A stretch of DNA of 64,000 nt from Mytilus californianus (GCF_021869535.1 NW_026262690.1:62504995-62568994); one strand, 5' to 3'; counted from the first letter of the stretch, positions 29,991-42,232 are shown. Notes: generated by a model from the sequence alone, not told the origin. Translations and numbers: made by a program.

Positions 29991-30069
29991 TTTTTATAAT
30001 ACTATATGCAATAGGTCAACTTTATTTGGTGTATGGAAATATTTTACGATGTACATGTCAGTCTGGCAG

Positions 30070-30795
30070 TTTTTATACGCCCGTTTATGGGATGTATTAT
30101 GGTATACCGTTGTCCGTCCGTCGTCAACATGTCTGACATTAATTCAAAAACGCTTCAACCAATTTGCATAAAACTTTGTTGAATTGTTCACATCTATTGA
30201 TGTGAGTTCCCTTTTATTTTTTATAAAATTTAGATTTTACGTTTATGAGTTATGGGGTTTTATTCATTAAAAAAGAGGGGATTTTCCAGTATTCTGACAA
30301 TAACTCGAAAAAAGCTTTCACCAATTTGCAAGAAACTTTGGTCAATTGTTTATATCTATTGACATGAGGTCCTTGTTGATTTTTATAAATTTTAGATTTT
30401 ATGTTTCCGAGTTATGGAGTTTTATTCATTAAAGAAAAAGGGGGATTTTCCAGTTTTCGGACAATAACTCAAAAATGATTTCAGCAGTTCTCATGAAACT
30501 TTGGAGAATTGTTTATGACTATTGATGTAAGCTCCCTTTTTTTTTTTATAATTTTTAGATTTTACACTTCCTAGTTATGGGATTTTATTCATAAAAAAGG
30601 GGTGATTTTCTAGTTTTCGGACTATACCTTTCAAGTGCTTTGAGCAGTTTTCATTAAACTTTGGTGACTGGTTTATATCAATTAAGATAACCTCCCTTTA
30701 GTTTTTCACAAATTTATGATATGACATTGAGAAGTTATTGAACTTTATTTGTAAAAAATGTGACGGGCGTATCATGCACTCATGGCGCAGCTGTT
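30070..30795 (+). repeat. R5 element nested in R3
   Basis: Head TATACGCCCGTTTATGGGAT and TTGTCCGTCCGTCG, then roughly 165-bp units. The tail is GACGGGCGTATCATGCACTC followed by GGCGCAGCTGTTTATT. R3 sequence flanks both sides. Confidence 0.85.
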
Positions 30796-30909
30796 TATTA
30801 TTCAACCTTGACCTTACTTTCACAGTTCATTGCTCAGTGTTAAGTTTTTGTGTTTTGGTCTGTTTTTCTTAAACTATAAGCAATAGGTCAACTATATTTG
30901 GTGTAGGGA

Positions 30910-31584
30910 AGTTATTGTTCTTGATTTCTTTAAGAATGACATTTTTAAATGTTTGAAAAACCAACTATGCTGTCATTTTGACAGCCTCTTGCTTCTGTTG
31001 AAATTTATGTGAAATCTATGATGTACCTCCATTCAGGAAAGGATATTTTTCATTTACAAATGTTTGGTAACATATAATTATTATGCTATACTAGCTTTAA
31101 TAAACCTAAGGTACTTATGAAAATCAGGGGCTCTTTTCACTTACGACAAAAATTAATTGTAAGTAATTAGTTATACTGAAATGTAGATGACTTACAAGAC
31201 TTAGTATTTTTATTGTAAGATTGTTTTGTAAAATGAGTTGCAGGGTCCTATTATACTGTGTGTAGCTAATTACAGGTACTATCCACTAATATATATTTGA
31301 TAAAGTTACCATTGTCAACTGATGATGATAATGCACTGTTAATATGCTGCCCTTGATGTAGTCCTTTTTCCAGCAAATGACTTGTATACACTTCAAAGCC
31401 TCATCATAAGACTACTTTACCTTGTATAAATTTAATCTTAAAGATGAGCATTAAGTGATTCCATTCTTTACATTATATGATTTAAAGCTTAAGACAAGTA
31501 TCCATTATGGTTTCTGAAAAGATGATAGGTGTAATTAAAATGTTCACTGAAATTACTAGTATTAATTCCAGCTTTACCTCAGGA
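30910..31584 (+). repeat. 675-bp segment duplicated from or with 20499-21138 (copy 2)
   Basis: Colinear with the intronic copy, with short insertions such as CTATGATGTACCTCCATTCA. It lies inside an R3 unit: GGTGTAGGGA before and TGATTGTAAGGTGT after are contiguous (GGTGTATGGAATGATTGTAA) in intact R3 units at 17.97 and 32.08 kb. Confidence 0.85.
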
Positions 31585-32262
31585 TTGATGATTGTAAGGT
31601 GTATATGTCTGTCTGGCAGGTATCATCTGACCTTGACCTCATTTTCATGGTTCATTGGTCAATGTTAAGTTTTCATGGTTCAGTTTGTTTCTTTGATACT
31701 ATAAGCAATAGGTCAGCTATAGTTAATGCATAGATTGATTGTAAGGTGTACATGTCTGTTTGGCATGGTTCATCTGACCTTGACCTGATTTACATGGTTC
31801 ATTGGTCAATGTTGAGTTTTCTTGGTTAAGTTTGTTTCTTAGAAACTACTGTGGATTCATTATTATTCGTTGGATACCAATTTTCGTTGATTTCGTGGGT
31901 ACAGGTGAACCACGAAATTAAATGATCAACGAATACCAAATTTTCTATAGGCTTGTATGCATACTTCGGCAAAACCATGAAATTAAATATCCACGAACAT
32001 GTATGTTTTCCTTTATCCACGAAAATTGGTACCCACGAAAATAAATGAATCCACAGTATAAGCAATATGTCAACTACATTTGGTGTATGGAATGATTGTA
32101 AGGTGTACATGAATTTCTGGTTTGTGTTTATCTGACCTTTACCTCATTTTCTTAGATCATGTTAAGTTTATGTGATACTTGTAGTAAAGCTTTATATTAA
32201 GGACTATCAACATAAAATCAATGGTCAGTAAAGCAGGTGAGACATTTCAGTGTGTGCGCTCT
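31585..32262 (+). repeat. R3 3' part
   Basis: Continues the R3 copy after the 675-bp insert to the tail AGTAAAGCAGGTGAGACATT. It hosts a 208-bp MITE at 31849-32056. Confidence 0.85.
31849..32056. mobile_element. 208-bp MITE with TA target duplication
   Basis: The ends CTGTGGATTCATT and AATGAATCCACAG are inverted repeats. Inner arms (CCAATTTTCGTTGATTTCG against CCACGAAAATTGGTACCCAC) extend the foldback. TA flanks both sides (31847-31848, 32057-32058). The empty site AAACTATAAGCAAT is visible in the related R3 unit at about 30874. A TA duplication suits Tc1/mariner-type mobilisation. Confidence 0.85.
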
Positions 32263-33200
32263 TTTTGATTTTGGGCCCAGTTTTCAAGTTGGTTCAAAGG
32301 GTCCAAAATAAAACTTAAATTGATTTTAACAAAAAATTTAATTCTTTGGGTTCTTTGATATGCTGAATCTAAACATGTATTTAGATTTTTAATTTTAGAC
32401 CCCGTTTTCAAATTGGTCCACATTAAGGTCCAAATGGTCAAAAATAAAACTTAAGTTTGATTTTAACAAAAAATGAATTCTTGTGGTTCTTTGATATGCT
32501 GAATGTAAACATGTATTTAGATTGTTGTTTTTGGGCCCAGTTTTCAAGTTTGTCCAAAATTCCTGTTGGAATAAATATTCTATACCCTTTATTCTGTCAG
32601 GAACAACTATTGTGATATTTTTTTCATTGGAACTAATATTCCAGAATACTTATTCCATTGTGAACTAACATGATTTAATTTTGGACCCTGCTTTGGACCA
32701 ACTTGAAAACTGGGCCCAAAAATCTAATATTTAAATACAGGTTTAGATTCAGAATTTGAAAGAACCCTATATATATTTAATTTATGTTGAAATGAAACAC
32801 AGGTTAATTTTATCCATAATATTTTCTGTGCAAAGGGAAATAACTCAAACTGGATAAATAGTTCTCTAAAATAAGATGTGATGCAATTTTTCAAATTATA
32901 ATCAATAATATAATAACAACAACCAGTGATGACTAAGTTCTCTAAAATTAGATATGATTTAACACTCAAACATTGTTACAATCAGCATATCAAAGAACCA
33001 AAGAATTCAATTTTTGATGAAATTAATCAAAAGTGTAATTTAGGACCCTTTGGACCTCAATGTGGTATTATCTTATTAATAATGAAAAGAAATACAGGTT
33101 TAGATTAAGCATTTCAAAGAACTCTATATATATTCAATTTATGTTGAAATCAAACACAGTTTAATTTTGGACCAACTTGAAAAATGGGCCCAAAATCAGA
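32263..33200. repeat. R1 inner units in opposing orientations
   Basis: 32263-32560 carries plus-orientation units (TTGGGCCCAGTTTTCAAGTT, TCTTTGATATGCTGAATCTA). 32660-33200 carries the inverse (CAACTTGAAAACTGGGCCCA, CATATCAAAGAACC). It could form a long imperfect hairpin around about 32600. Confidence 0.7.
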
Positions 33201-33239
33201 AATCTAAATATATGTTTATTAATAGACAATATAAGCTTA

Positions 33240-33410
33240 GTTTTATAGGAGTTTACTACATCAAAAAAAATATATAGCATTCAGAAAATTTATTTTTTAC
33301 AGAATAACAAACAAACTTGCCACAAAATTCTACAAACAATTTACCAAAGAAAAGAAGAAAAAATCCAAACTTTTATTTATCATTAATACAATGTCATTTA
33401 AAATCTATAA
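33240..33410. repeat. Segment shared with 53990-54155
   Basis: ATATAGCATTCAGAAAAT, GAATAACAAACAAACTTGCC and CAATTTACCAAAGAAAAGAA recur in the same order and orientation at 54 kb. It is a dispersed segment of unknown type without ORF. Confidence 0.7.
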
Positions 33411-33599
33411 AACTTATCAGTAACAAGAAATAGTTGTAACAGAATGCTGTTACGAAGTCTCCCAAACAAAGCTCCAATAATTTGTCATTCCCGCTTGACA
33501 TTGGGCAATGTCCAGTACAAATTGGTTTATGATGTGCATTAGTGAAGCCTATGGATTGACCCTGTATGTCATTCAAATCTTCTTGAAATTATGAAACAG

Positions 33600-35400
33600 G
33601 AATTTATATGGTTTAGGGGTGGAGATCTCGACTGTTTTCAAGTTCTCAAAAGGGGGGGGGGGATCCCCAGGGGACTCTCCCTTTATTTCATATGATTTGT
33701 TTTTTTGTCCCTTACAAGAATATATATGGTTTAGGGGTGGGGATCTCGACCGTTTACAAGTTTTTAAACAGGAGGGGGTGGGGGTGACCCCAGGGGACTC
33801 GCCTTATATTTAATTTGATTTGTTTAATGGTCCCATACAAGGATATATATGGTTTCGGCGTGGGGATCTTCACCGTTTACAGGCTTTCAAAAAGAAGGGG
33901 GGTGGGGGTTACCCCAGGGGATTTCCCCTTAATTTCCTTTTGATTTGTTTTATTGTCCCATTCAAGAATATATATGGTTTAGGGGTGGGGATCTCAACCA
34001 TTTACAAGTTATCAAAAAGAAGGGGGTGGGGTGACCCCCATGGACTTCCCCAATATTTCATTTGATTTGTTTTATTGTCCCATACAAGAATATATATGGT
34101 TTAGGGGTAGGGATCTCGACCGTTTACAAGTTCTCAAACAGGATGGGGTGGGGTGACCCCAGGGGACTCACCTTTAATTTCATATGATTTGTTTTATTGT
34201 CCTATTAAAAAATATATATGGTTTAGGGGTGGAGATCTCGACTGTTTACAAGTTATCAAAAAGAAGGGGGTGGGGTGACCCCCATGGACTTCCCCTATAT
34301 TTCATTTGATTTGTTTAATTGTCCCATACAAAAATATATGGTTTAGGGGTGGGGATCTGGACCGTTTACAAGTTCTTAAACAGGAGGGGGTGGGGGTGAC
34401 CCCAGGGGACTCGCCTTATATTTCATTTCATTTGTTTTATTGTCCCATACAAGAATATATATGGTTTCGGGGTGGGGATCTTGACCGTTTACAAGTTTTC
34501 AAAAAAAAGGGGGGGCCGGGGGTAACCCCAGGGGACTCCCCCTCAATTTCATTTGATTTGTTTTATTGTCCTATTCAAGAATATATATGGTTTAGGGGTG
34601 GGGATCTTGACTGTTTACAAGTTATCAAAAAGAAGGGGGTAGGGGGTGACCCCCATGGACTTCCCCTATATTTCATTTGATTTGTGTTATTGTCCCGTAC
34701 AAGAATATATATGGTTTAGGGGTGGGGATCTCGACCGTTTACAAGTTCTGAAACAGGAGGGGGTTGGACTCGCCTTTTATTTCATTCGATTTGTTTTGTT
34801 GTCCCATACAAGAATATATATGGTTTCAGGGTGGGGATCTTGACCGATTACAAGTTTTCAAAAAGAAGGGGGTGGGAGTGATCCCCATGGACTTCCCCTA
34901 TATATCATTTGATTTGTGTTATTGTCCCATACAAGAATATATATGGTTTCAGGGTGGGGATCTTGACCGATTACAAGTTTTCAAAAAGAAGGGGGTGGGG
35001 GTGATCCCCATGGACTTCCCCTATATATCATTTGATTTGTGTTATTGTCCCATACAAGAATATATATGGTTTAGGGTGGGGATCTAGACCGTTTACAAGT
35101 TCTTAAACAGGAGGGGGTGGGGGTGACCCCAGGGGACTCACCTTGTATTTAATTTGATTTGTTTTATTGTCCCATACAAGACGATATATGGTTTCGGGGT
35201 GGGGATCTTGAACGTTTACAAGTTTTCAAAAAGAAGGGGGGTGGAGGTGAACCCGGGGCCTCCCCAAATATTTCATTTGATTTGTTTTTTGTCCCAAACA
35301 AGAATATTTATGGTTTAGGGGTGGGGATCTCAACCATTTACAAGATAAAAGCACATTCTCAAATTGAAGAGGGGTGGGGGTAAGAATCTATATGGTTTAG
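33600..35400 (+). repeat. Tandem array, about 15 units of 122 bp
   Basis: Units start near 33721, 33844, 33969, 34091, 34213, 34333, 34456, 34582, 34706, 34815, 34938, 35061, 35183 and 35305, with partial units at both ends. Each has TATATATGGTTTAGGGGTGG, GATCTCGACCGTTTACAAGT and a G-rich stretch. Many units are 123 bp, so frames stay open across up to three units, encoding a repeated EYIWFRGGDLDRLQVFK-type peptide. Frames are broken by indels and no start or splice context is convincing. Confidence 0.9.
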
Positions 35401-35754
35401 GGAGACTTAATTATCTACAAAATGTCTAATAATGAACAGTAAATTTCAAATTTCATTTATACTGTCCTTCTAGTAAATTTCGAACTTTATATATACAGTC
35501 CTACAGATCTTATCAGGAAACAGAAAATTTTCAAATAAATCTGTCACTCCAATGATATTATATGCTAAGATATAACCCAGATCTAATTAATAATTAATAA
35601 TGTAATTAACTTCAAAATGTCTAATAATATAGCTTATAATCATTACCACTTAGGAAATAGATAATTTTCAAATAAATCTGTCACTCCAATTTTTATTGTG
35701 AGATAAGACATTATGCTTAGTCATAAAAAAGATAACAAGTTAGAGTAAAATATT
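35401..35754. other. Spacer between arrays
   Basis: AT-rich, with a short internal duplication (CAAATAAATCTGTCACTCCAA at about 35534 and 35670). No gene. Confidence 0.5.
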
Positions 35755-36000
35755 TAAAAATTCCACTTTTGGATATTAAAAATGGTGATAACTCACAAAG
35801 GAGATATACTAAAATCTTGAAAATTGAACTACACCTTCATTAAGTCCCAGGAAACAACATATTTAAATTTGAAAAAAATTTGTTAAAGCGTTTTCATGTT
35901 ATTGTGCTGACTGTTTGGCAGCCGCCCAGCCAACCTCCGTACATAACCATTTTAATAACCGATATTTCCTTCGAAAATCCGGTTAAAAATTTTTATACAC
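35755..36000 (+). repeat. R11 repeat
   Basis: GAAAATTGAACTACACCTTC, TAAAGCGTTTTCATGTTA and TGTTTGGCAGCCGCCC...AATAACCGAT match 54840-55070. No coding function is supported although an ORF runs to 36167. Confidence 0.75.
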
Positions 36001-36289
36001 CAAAAAAGGAGGGGCACTGCCCAAAGTGCCTGTTAACTTTCTCTGTTATTATTCATGACATTACAGAACAATATACTTATTTGCCTGCTGTTCTGGTCCA
36101 ATTTACCGTATATGGAATAGATGATGTTTCAAAAGATAAATCGGAGCAATATAAGGATATATACTAGGTATTGAAGAAATAACTTAATTGAAGTTTTTTA
36201 TCAATTGGTCCTTGGTTTTATACCTGGAACTACAAGGATAAACCTTTTTATAATGTTTTTGACCCTTCCCTCAGTCCTGTTCTTGTCAT
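36001..36289. other. No gene seen
   Basis: Tail of an unconserved ORF frame and AT-rich sequence leading into the 167-bp array. Confidence 0.4.
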
Positions 36290-38340
36290 CTGAACTCCTC
36301 TGAAACCACACAACAGAATTTCATGAAACTAGATGTGCATAATGACAGGAAATTATGATTCAATTTTTTCTTCTAGGAGTTAAGGTCCTTTGAACTTAGA
36401 ATTTTTTCCTAAATATACTACTGCAACAGTTTGTCATCGAAACTCCTCAAACTCACACAACCGTGAGAATTTCATTAAAACTTTGTAGACAATAAGGACA
36501 TATGCAGATGTACATATCTACAGGAAATTATGATTCAATTTTTTTCTTAGGAGTTATGCCCCTTTGAACTTTTAATTTTGGTCTAAATCTACTACTGCAA
36601 CAGTTTGTCATCGAAACTCCTCAAACTCACACAACAGAATTTCAAAACTTTGTAGACAATAAGGACATATGCTGATGTACATATCTACAGGAAATTATGA
36701 TTCAATTTTTTTCTTAGGAGTTATGCCCTTTGAACTTTTAATTTTGGCCTAAATATACTACTGCAACAGTTTGTCATCGAAACTCCTCAAACTCACACAA
36801 CAGAATTTCAAAACTTTGTAGACAATAATGACATATGCAGATGTACATATCTACAGGAAATTATGATTCAATTATTTTCTTAGGAGTTATGCCCCTTTGA
36901 ACTTTTAATTTTGGTCTAAATCTACTACTGCAACAGTTTGTCATCGAAACTCCTCAAACTCACACAACAGAATTTCAAAACTTTGTAGACAATGAGGACA
37001 TATGCTGATGTACATATCTACAGGAAATTATGATTCAATTTTCTTCTTAGGAGTTATGCCCTTTGAACTTTTAATTTTGGCCTAAATATACTACTGCAAC
37101 AGTTTGTCATCAAAACTCCTCAAACTCACACAACAGAATTTCAAAACTTTGTAGACAATAAGGACATATGCAGATGTACATATCTACAGGAAATTATGAT
37201 TCAATTTTTTTCTTAGGAGTTATGCCCCTTTGAACTTTTAATTTTGGTCTAAATCTACTACTGCAACAGTTTGTCATCGAAACTCCTCAAACTCACACAA
37301 CAGAATTTCAAAACTTTGTAGACAATGAGGACATATGCTGATGTACATATCTACAGGAAATTATGATTCAATTTTCTTCTTAGGAGTTATGCCCCTTTGA
37401 ACTTTTAATTTTGGTCTAAATCTACTACTGCAACAGTTTGTCATCGAAACTCCTCAAACTCACACAACAGAATTTCAAAACTTTGTAGACAATAAGGACA
37501 TATGCTGATGTACATATCTACAGGAAATTATGATTCAATTTTCTTCTTAGGAGTTATGCCCTTTGAACTTTTAATTTTGGCCTAAATATACTACTGCAAC
37601 AGTTTGTCATCCAAACTCCTCAAACTCACATAACAGAATTTCAAAACTTTGTAGACAATAAGGACATATGCAGATGTACATATCTACAGGATATTATGAT
37701 TCAATTTTTTTCTTAGGAGTTATGCCCCTTTGAACTTTTAATTTTGGCCTAAATATACTACTGCAACAGTTTGCCATCGAAACTTCTCAAACTCACACAA
37801 CAGAATTTCATTAAAACTTTGTAGACAATAAGGACATATGCAGATGTACATATCTACAGGAAATTATGATTCAATTTATTTCTTAGGAGTTATGCCCCTT
37901 TGAACTTTTAATTTTGGCCTAAATATGCTACTGCAACAGTTTGTCATCGAAACTCCTCAAACTCACACAACAGAATTTCAAAACTTTGTAGACAATAAGG
38001 ACATATGCAGATGTACATATCTACACGAAATTATGATTCAATTTTTTTCTTAGGAGTTATGCCCCTTTGAACTTTTAATTTTGGCCTAAATATACTACTG
38101 CAACAGTTTGTCATCGAAACTCCTCAAACTCACACAACAGAATTTCATTAAAACTTTGTAGACAATAAGGACATATGCAGATGTACATATCTACAGGAAA
38201 TTATGATTCAATTTATTTCTTAGGAGTTATGCCCCTTTGAACTTTTAATTTTGGCCTAAATATACTACTGCAACAGTTTGTCATCACAACTCCTCTGAAA
38301 CTACACAACAGAATTTCATGAAACTTTTTAGATAATAATA
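36290..38340 (+). repeat. Tandem array, about 11-12 units of 167 bp with dimeric pattern
   Basis: GACAATAAGGACATATG recurs at 36488, 36655, 36821, 36988, 37154, 37321, 37488, 37654, 37824, 37991 and 38161. Units are highly similar. From 36488 to 37321 two variants alternate (GCAGATGTAC and GCTGATGTAC), giving a 333-bp higher-order unit. Flanking partial units are more diverged. Confidence 0.95.
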
Positions 38341-38665
38341 AATCTATATACAAATTATCAAATCAATATCTTCAAGCATGATGAAAAAAAGTGTGGAAAA
38401 CTGATTATTTGAGTGAATTTTCTAAGTCCAAGGACCATAACTCTGCACAAAATCATCAGACCGAAACAAAATTTGAACTTGATCTGTAACTTGTCTTTAT
38501 AAAATAATACACCAAATATCAAATCAATATCTTCAAGCACGAAGAAAAAAAATGTGGAAAACTTATTTGCCTGACTGACGGATAAACAGACAGACAGACA
38601 AGACAGACAGATGGATGGAGTGCAAACCTAAAGTCCCCTTTGACTTCGTCGGTAGGGGACTAATA
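38341..38665 (+). repeat. R10 repeat with R-type tail
   Basis: AATCAATATCTTCAAGCA, GACCATAACTCTGCACAAAA and GTGTGGAAAACTGATTATTT occur, with two units of about 165 bp. The tail contains AGACAGACAG and CCTAAAGTCCCCTTTGAC..GTCGGTAGGGGAC. It is related to 53.0-53.66 kb. Confidence 0.8.
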
Positions 38666-39514
38666 AGCTCATACTATGTAGATGTGCATATCAACAGGAA
38701 ATTATGATTCATTGTATTTTCTAGGAGTTAGAATTTTGGCCATGATATACCAATGCAACATATAGTCGGCGCCTGAAACCTCACAACAGAATTTTGTGAA
38801 GCTTTGTAGTTAATGAGGACATAATATGTAGATGTGCATATCCACAAGAAATTTGTATCAGTTGACTTTTGTAGGAGTTATGAGTCCTTGAACATAGGAA
38901 TCGGGTTAGATTTTGTTTGCCCAGTGACGAGGTAATGTGAGCATGCTCACAAAAGTTCCTAAATTTTTAGAGGAAATTCTTGTATTAGGTAATTTCATAT
39001 GTTTGAAAAATGTAGCCTTTAAAATCAAAACTGTGAACATGATTTGATAAAAGTATTAAATTGCAATTAAAAAGAAATTATGCAAATTTAGTGACCTAAT
39101 GACTGACTCACATTTTTAGTGCATGATATTTAAAAAAAAAAATGCTCATCTTTCTAAACATTTGATTTAATGCAACTTTATGCAATAGTGCTATAAAGTG
39201 TGTTTTTTTTTTGGTCTGCAACCACTCAATGTTAAACTAAAATATGGTTTGAAATAATGCACTCAACCTTCCAATCTGTCCCCAAGTGACTTCTTTCAGT
39301 TTAATTAGGACTTCCTTTATGGTGTTCAGCTGATGTTTGGTAGATAATTGTTCAGTTTGTAGACATCATTTGAGTTTCCCTTCAGCTAACCAATGTTAAC
39401 CCTTCAGATGCAGAAAAAAATTCAATAAAAGATTTTATTCGTCCCATGTCAGCTGCCTTTGCAAATAAGGAGTTGATATGAATATATTATTGAGTTTTCT
39501 GCTTGTCCTATTTA
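38666..39514. other. Degenerate repeat then unique sequence
   Basis: 38666-38900 holds two decayed units related to the 167-bp array (GGAAATTATGATTCA, TAGGAGTTA). The rest shows no gene. Confidence 0.5.
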
Positions 39515-39890
39515 ATATGCCCGTTTACGGCACCCATTATGGTATACCATTGTCCGTCTGTCTGTCCGTTGTCAACATGTCGGACAATTACTCAAAAGTG
39601 CTCCAACTGATTTTCATGAAACTTTGGTGAATTGTTTATATCTATTGATGTAAACTCCCTTTCGATTTTCATAATTTTTTTATTTTATGTTTCCGAGTTA
39701 TGGGGGGATTTTCCAGTTTTAGGACAATAACTCAATGCTTTGAGCAGTTTTCATGAAACTTTGGTGACTGGTTTATATCTATTAAAACAGGCTCCCTCTT
39801 GTTTTTTTTATAAATTTCTGATATGACATTGAGCAGTAAATATGGAACTTTGTTGAAAAAGCCAATGGTGTATTATGCGCTCATTATTTA
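39515..39890 (+). repeat. R5 element, short copy
   Basis: Head ATGCCCGTTTACGGCACCCA and TTGTCCGTCTGTCTGTCCG, then one to two units with ACTTTGGTGAATTGTTTATA. Confidence 0.8.
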
Positions 39891-40744
39891 CCTAATAACA
39901 GCCACTTGAATAAGAAAATGTCTATAATAATAAGTTGTGGTTTCGTTTATGGCCATTACTTGGGATATTGTGCTCATATTTGGTATATTATTGCTTGAAT
40001 AGTTACATATCACATGAGTTTTGTTCTGGTTGACCTACTTTTAACAATTGTATCAGTTAAAAAATTCCATTAAAATATTATTCTCTCATGTTGTCATCCC
40101 TCCCTTTCAGAGGTAATACAATGTTTTTAGATAATTGTGTAAAGATGCATTAAAGGAAGTTTCCTACCAAAAGAATGTCACTATGAACATCTACATTTCA
40201 TGCTTCATTTCCTTTGGTTAAGTTTAGTTTAATTTTTCGGAAATTGAGTGACCTACAATTCTGTTAGTCTGTACAGGAATGCATGAAGATCCTAGTAAGA
40301 GTTCCCACCAAAGGTTAAGTCATTCTGATCTTTATGTCTAAAATATGATAAAGTTTTAAAACCAGGCACAAAATGGTCCTTAGTCATAGATCTTATTGAA
40401 TGCATCCACAAGAGTATGTTAACATCCAATCAAATCTTTGACCCACATTGCCTGCTTCATAAACTTTGGTTAAGTTTTTACACCAAAGTTTTTCTTTCAG
40501 ATGCAAAGTGACCTGATGGTTGGTAGATAGGTATTGGGGGGTCAGACAGGCTCCTTACAAATGTAAAATGACCTGATATCATCCAAATGCATTATGAGAT
40601 ACTGTGTGGCAAACAAATTATGTTACTTTGTTTGAATGTTTGAATGGTGTATGATGGCAGTCTTATTAGCCAGGAGCAAACTCTTTTATTTTGAGGATGC
40701 TACTTAAATTGAACTGCAATAGGTGGAGAGCAACATACAGTCAA
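39891..40744. other. Intergenic, no gene seen
   Basis: AT-rich sequence without convincing ORFs, RNAs or repeats matching others in the window. Confidence 0.5.
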
Positions 40745-40975
40745 GTCATAGTAACTGTAAAAAAAATAAGTCCATTTATTTGTAAAATACGGAAAAATGA
40801 AAATCAAGATTTTGAAAATTATGCTTCCATGTAGGTTTGACAAAGTTACTGATGTATAAAAAACTTTCACCACAAACTGAACCTCAATGTTGACGCCGCC
40901 CTCAATGGAATCTAGGAACGCCATGTCTCGCTTTCGCAAGATAAATTTTGCAGGCTCAACAAAAATGTTTTATGG
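40745..40975 (-). repeat. R4 head and partial unit, inverted
   Basis: GACGCCGCCCTC..GGAATCTAGGAACG and CATGTCTCGCTTTCGCAAGA..TTTTGCAGGCTCAACAAAAA are the inverse of an R4 head. Confidence 0.75.
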
Positions 40976-41769
40976 TGTCAAATGAGACAAATTCTATCAT
41001 AAAATAATTAAGACCTATGTTTATATAACTATTCACTTGGGAGTTAAAAGCATCTATTCATTGGAAAATACAGTGCAGAATAATAAATCATCTGGTTTCA
41101 TGGAGGAGTTAACATCCTATTGGTATTTTTTACCATATTTCTCCATAACATTTGACAGGAAATCTATCACAGCGCCGATTCTTAATGTGCTACATGGTTT
41201 GATAACAGGTTTGATTGAATTCCACCTTACAATTACGTAACAAGATAACACATTGATTGGGACTTTCTTGGTAACTAATTTATAAACACAGTGTTATCTT
41301 TGTTTTCAAATAATTCATTCTAGGATTTTAGATAATTAACGAATCGAACTCAGTCTAGACATTCATTTATAACAATCATTTATTTCTACATGCAGCTAGG
41401 ATTGAAATATATCCAATACTTTTTTTGTCCAAATGTCAAGAAACTTTTCTGTAATGTTTTATTTTAGACTAGTTCAGCAGCACTTGACTTAACTGATTTC
41501 ACTATATATTTTCTGTGTAATTTAGCTCATGCAATCCCTGGAACAATACAGCAATATTGTTGGTTGATCAGGACTGAAGTAGACACTTACAAGACTTCAA
41601 ATCATATTTGGCATAAAAGTATTTTTTCTGAGGTTTCTAGACCTTTTTCTATTTATTACAAAAGCCTCCCAAGAACCACTAAACTAAATGAACCGAAACT
41701 GACAGAAATGTTTTGTGTATGAAACTGACAGCCTGTTATTGCTTTTGTATTTTTTAATCAATAACAAAA
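40976..41769. other. Intergenic, no gene seen
   Basis: A 67-codon ORF at 41037-41240 shows no recognised motif. No repeat is recognised. Confidence 0.5.
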
Positions 41770-42232
41770 TAAAAGAAGAATGTGTCTGAGGACACGAATG
41801 CCTTGCTAAAGCTTTGCAATTTTCCAAGTTAAAAAGGGGCATAACTATATAACAGTAAATGGCTCACTACCAAAATTCGGAATTCCAACTCTGTCTGTGT
41901 GTTGTGGTTCTTAGCATTGTGTATGAGTTTCATAAAATTTCAATAAGACAAACTTAAGTTAGATTGTGGAAATGAAAAAATTTGCAATTTTCCGAGTTAT
42001 AAAGGGGCGTAACTCTAGAACTGTGAGTGACTCACTACCAAAATTCAAACTCTGTATGCAAGTTTTAGTTCTAAGCATTGTGTATGAGTTTCATAAAATT
42101 TGCATGAGGCAAACTTAAGTAAGTGTGTGGAAACGGAAATGGGTTGGACTGAAAGATGGATGAAAGGACGAAAAGACGGTCAAGGGTAACACTGAATGCC
42201 CATGTTGCCTACGGCTGGGGCATAAATATGAC
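41770..42232 (-). repeat. R2 element, inverted and diverged
   Basis: AAAGGGGCATAACT, CATTGTGTATGAGTTTCATA and CAAACTTAAGTTAGA are inverse R2 units. It ends at CTACGGCTGGGGCATAAATA, the inverse of the R2 head. Confidence 0.8.

Noticed and set aside
29899-30171. ORFs of 77-90 codons, and the similar one at 48453-48707, encoding [15 protein letters not shown]
   Set aside because: They translate the conserved R1 terminal sequence and recur wherever that end occurs; this is a repeat by-product, not a gene.
34306-34680. 124-codon ORF read as a repetitive secreted protein
   Set aside because: It has no signal peptide or splice context, and the frame is lost in most neighbouring units. Kept only as a finding about the array.
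36290-38340. CRISPR or coding repeat interpretation of the 167-bp array
   Set aside because: Units are head to tail with no unique spacers and contain stops in all frames.
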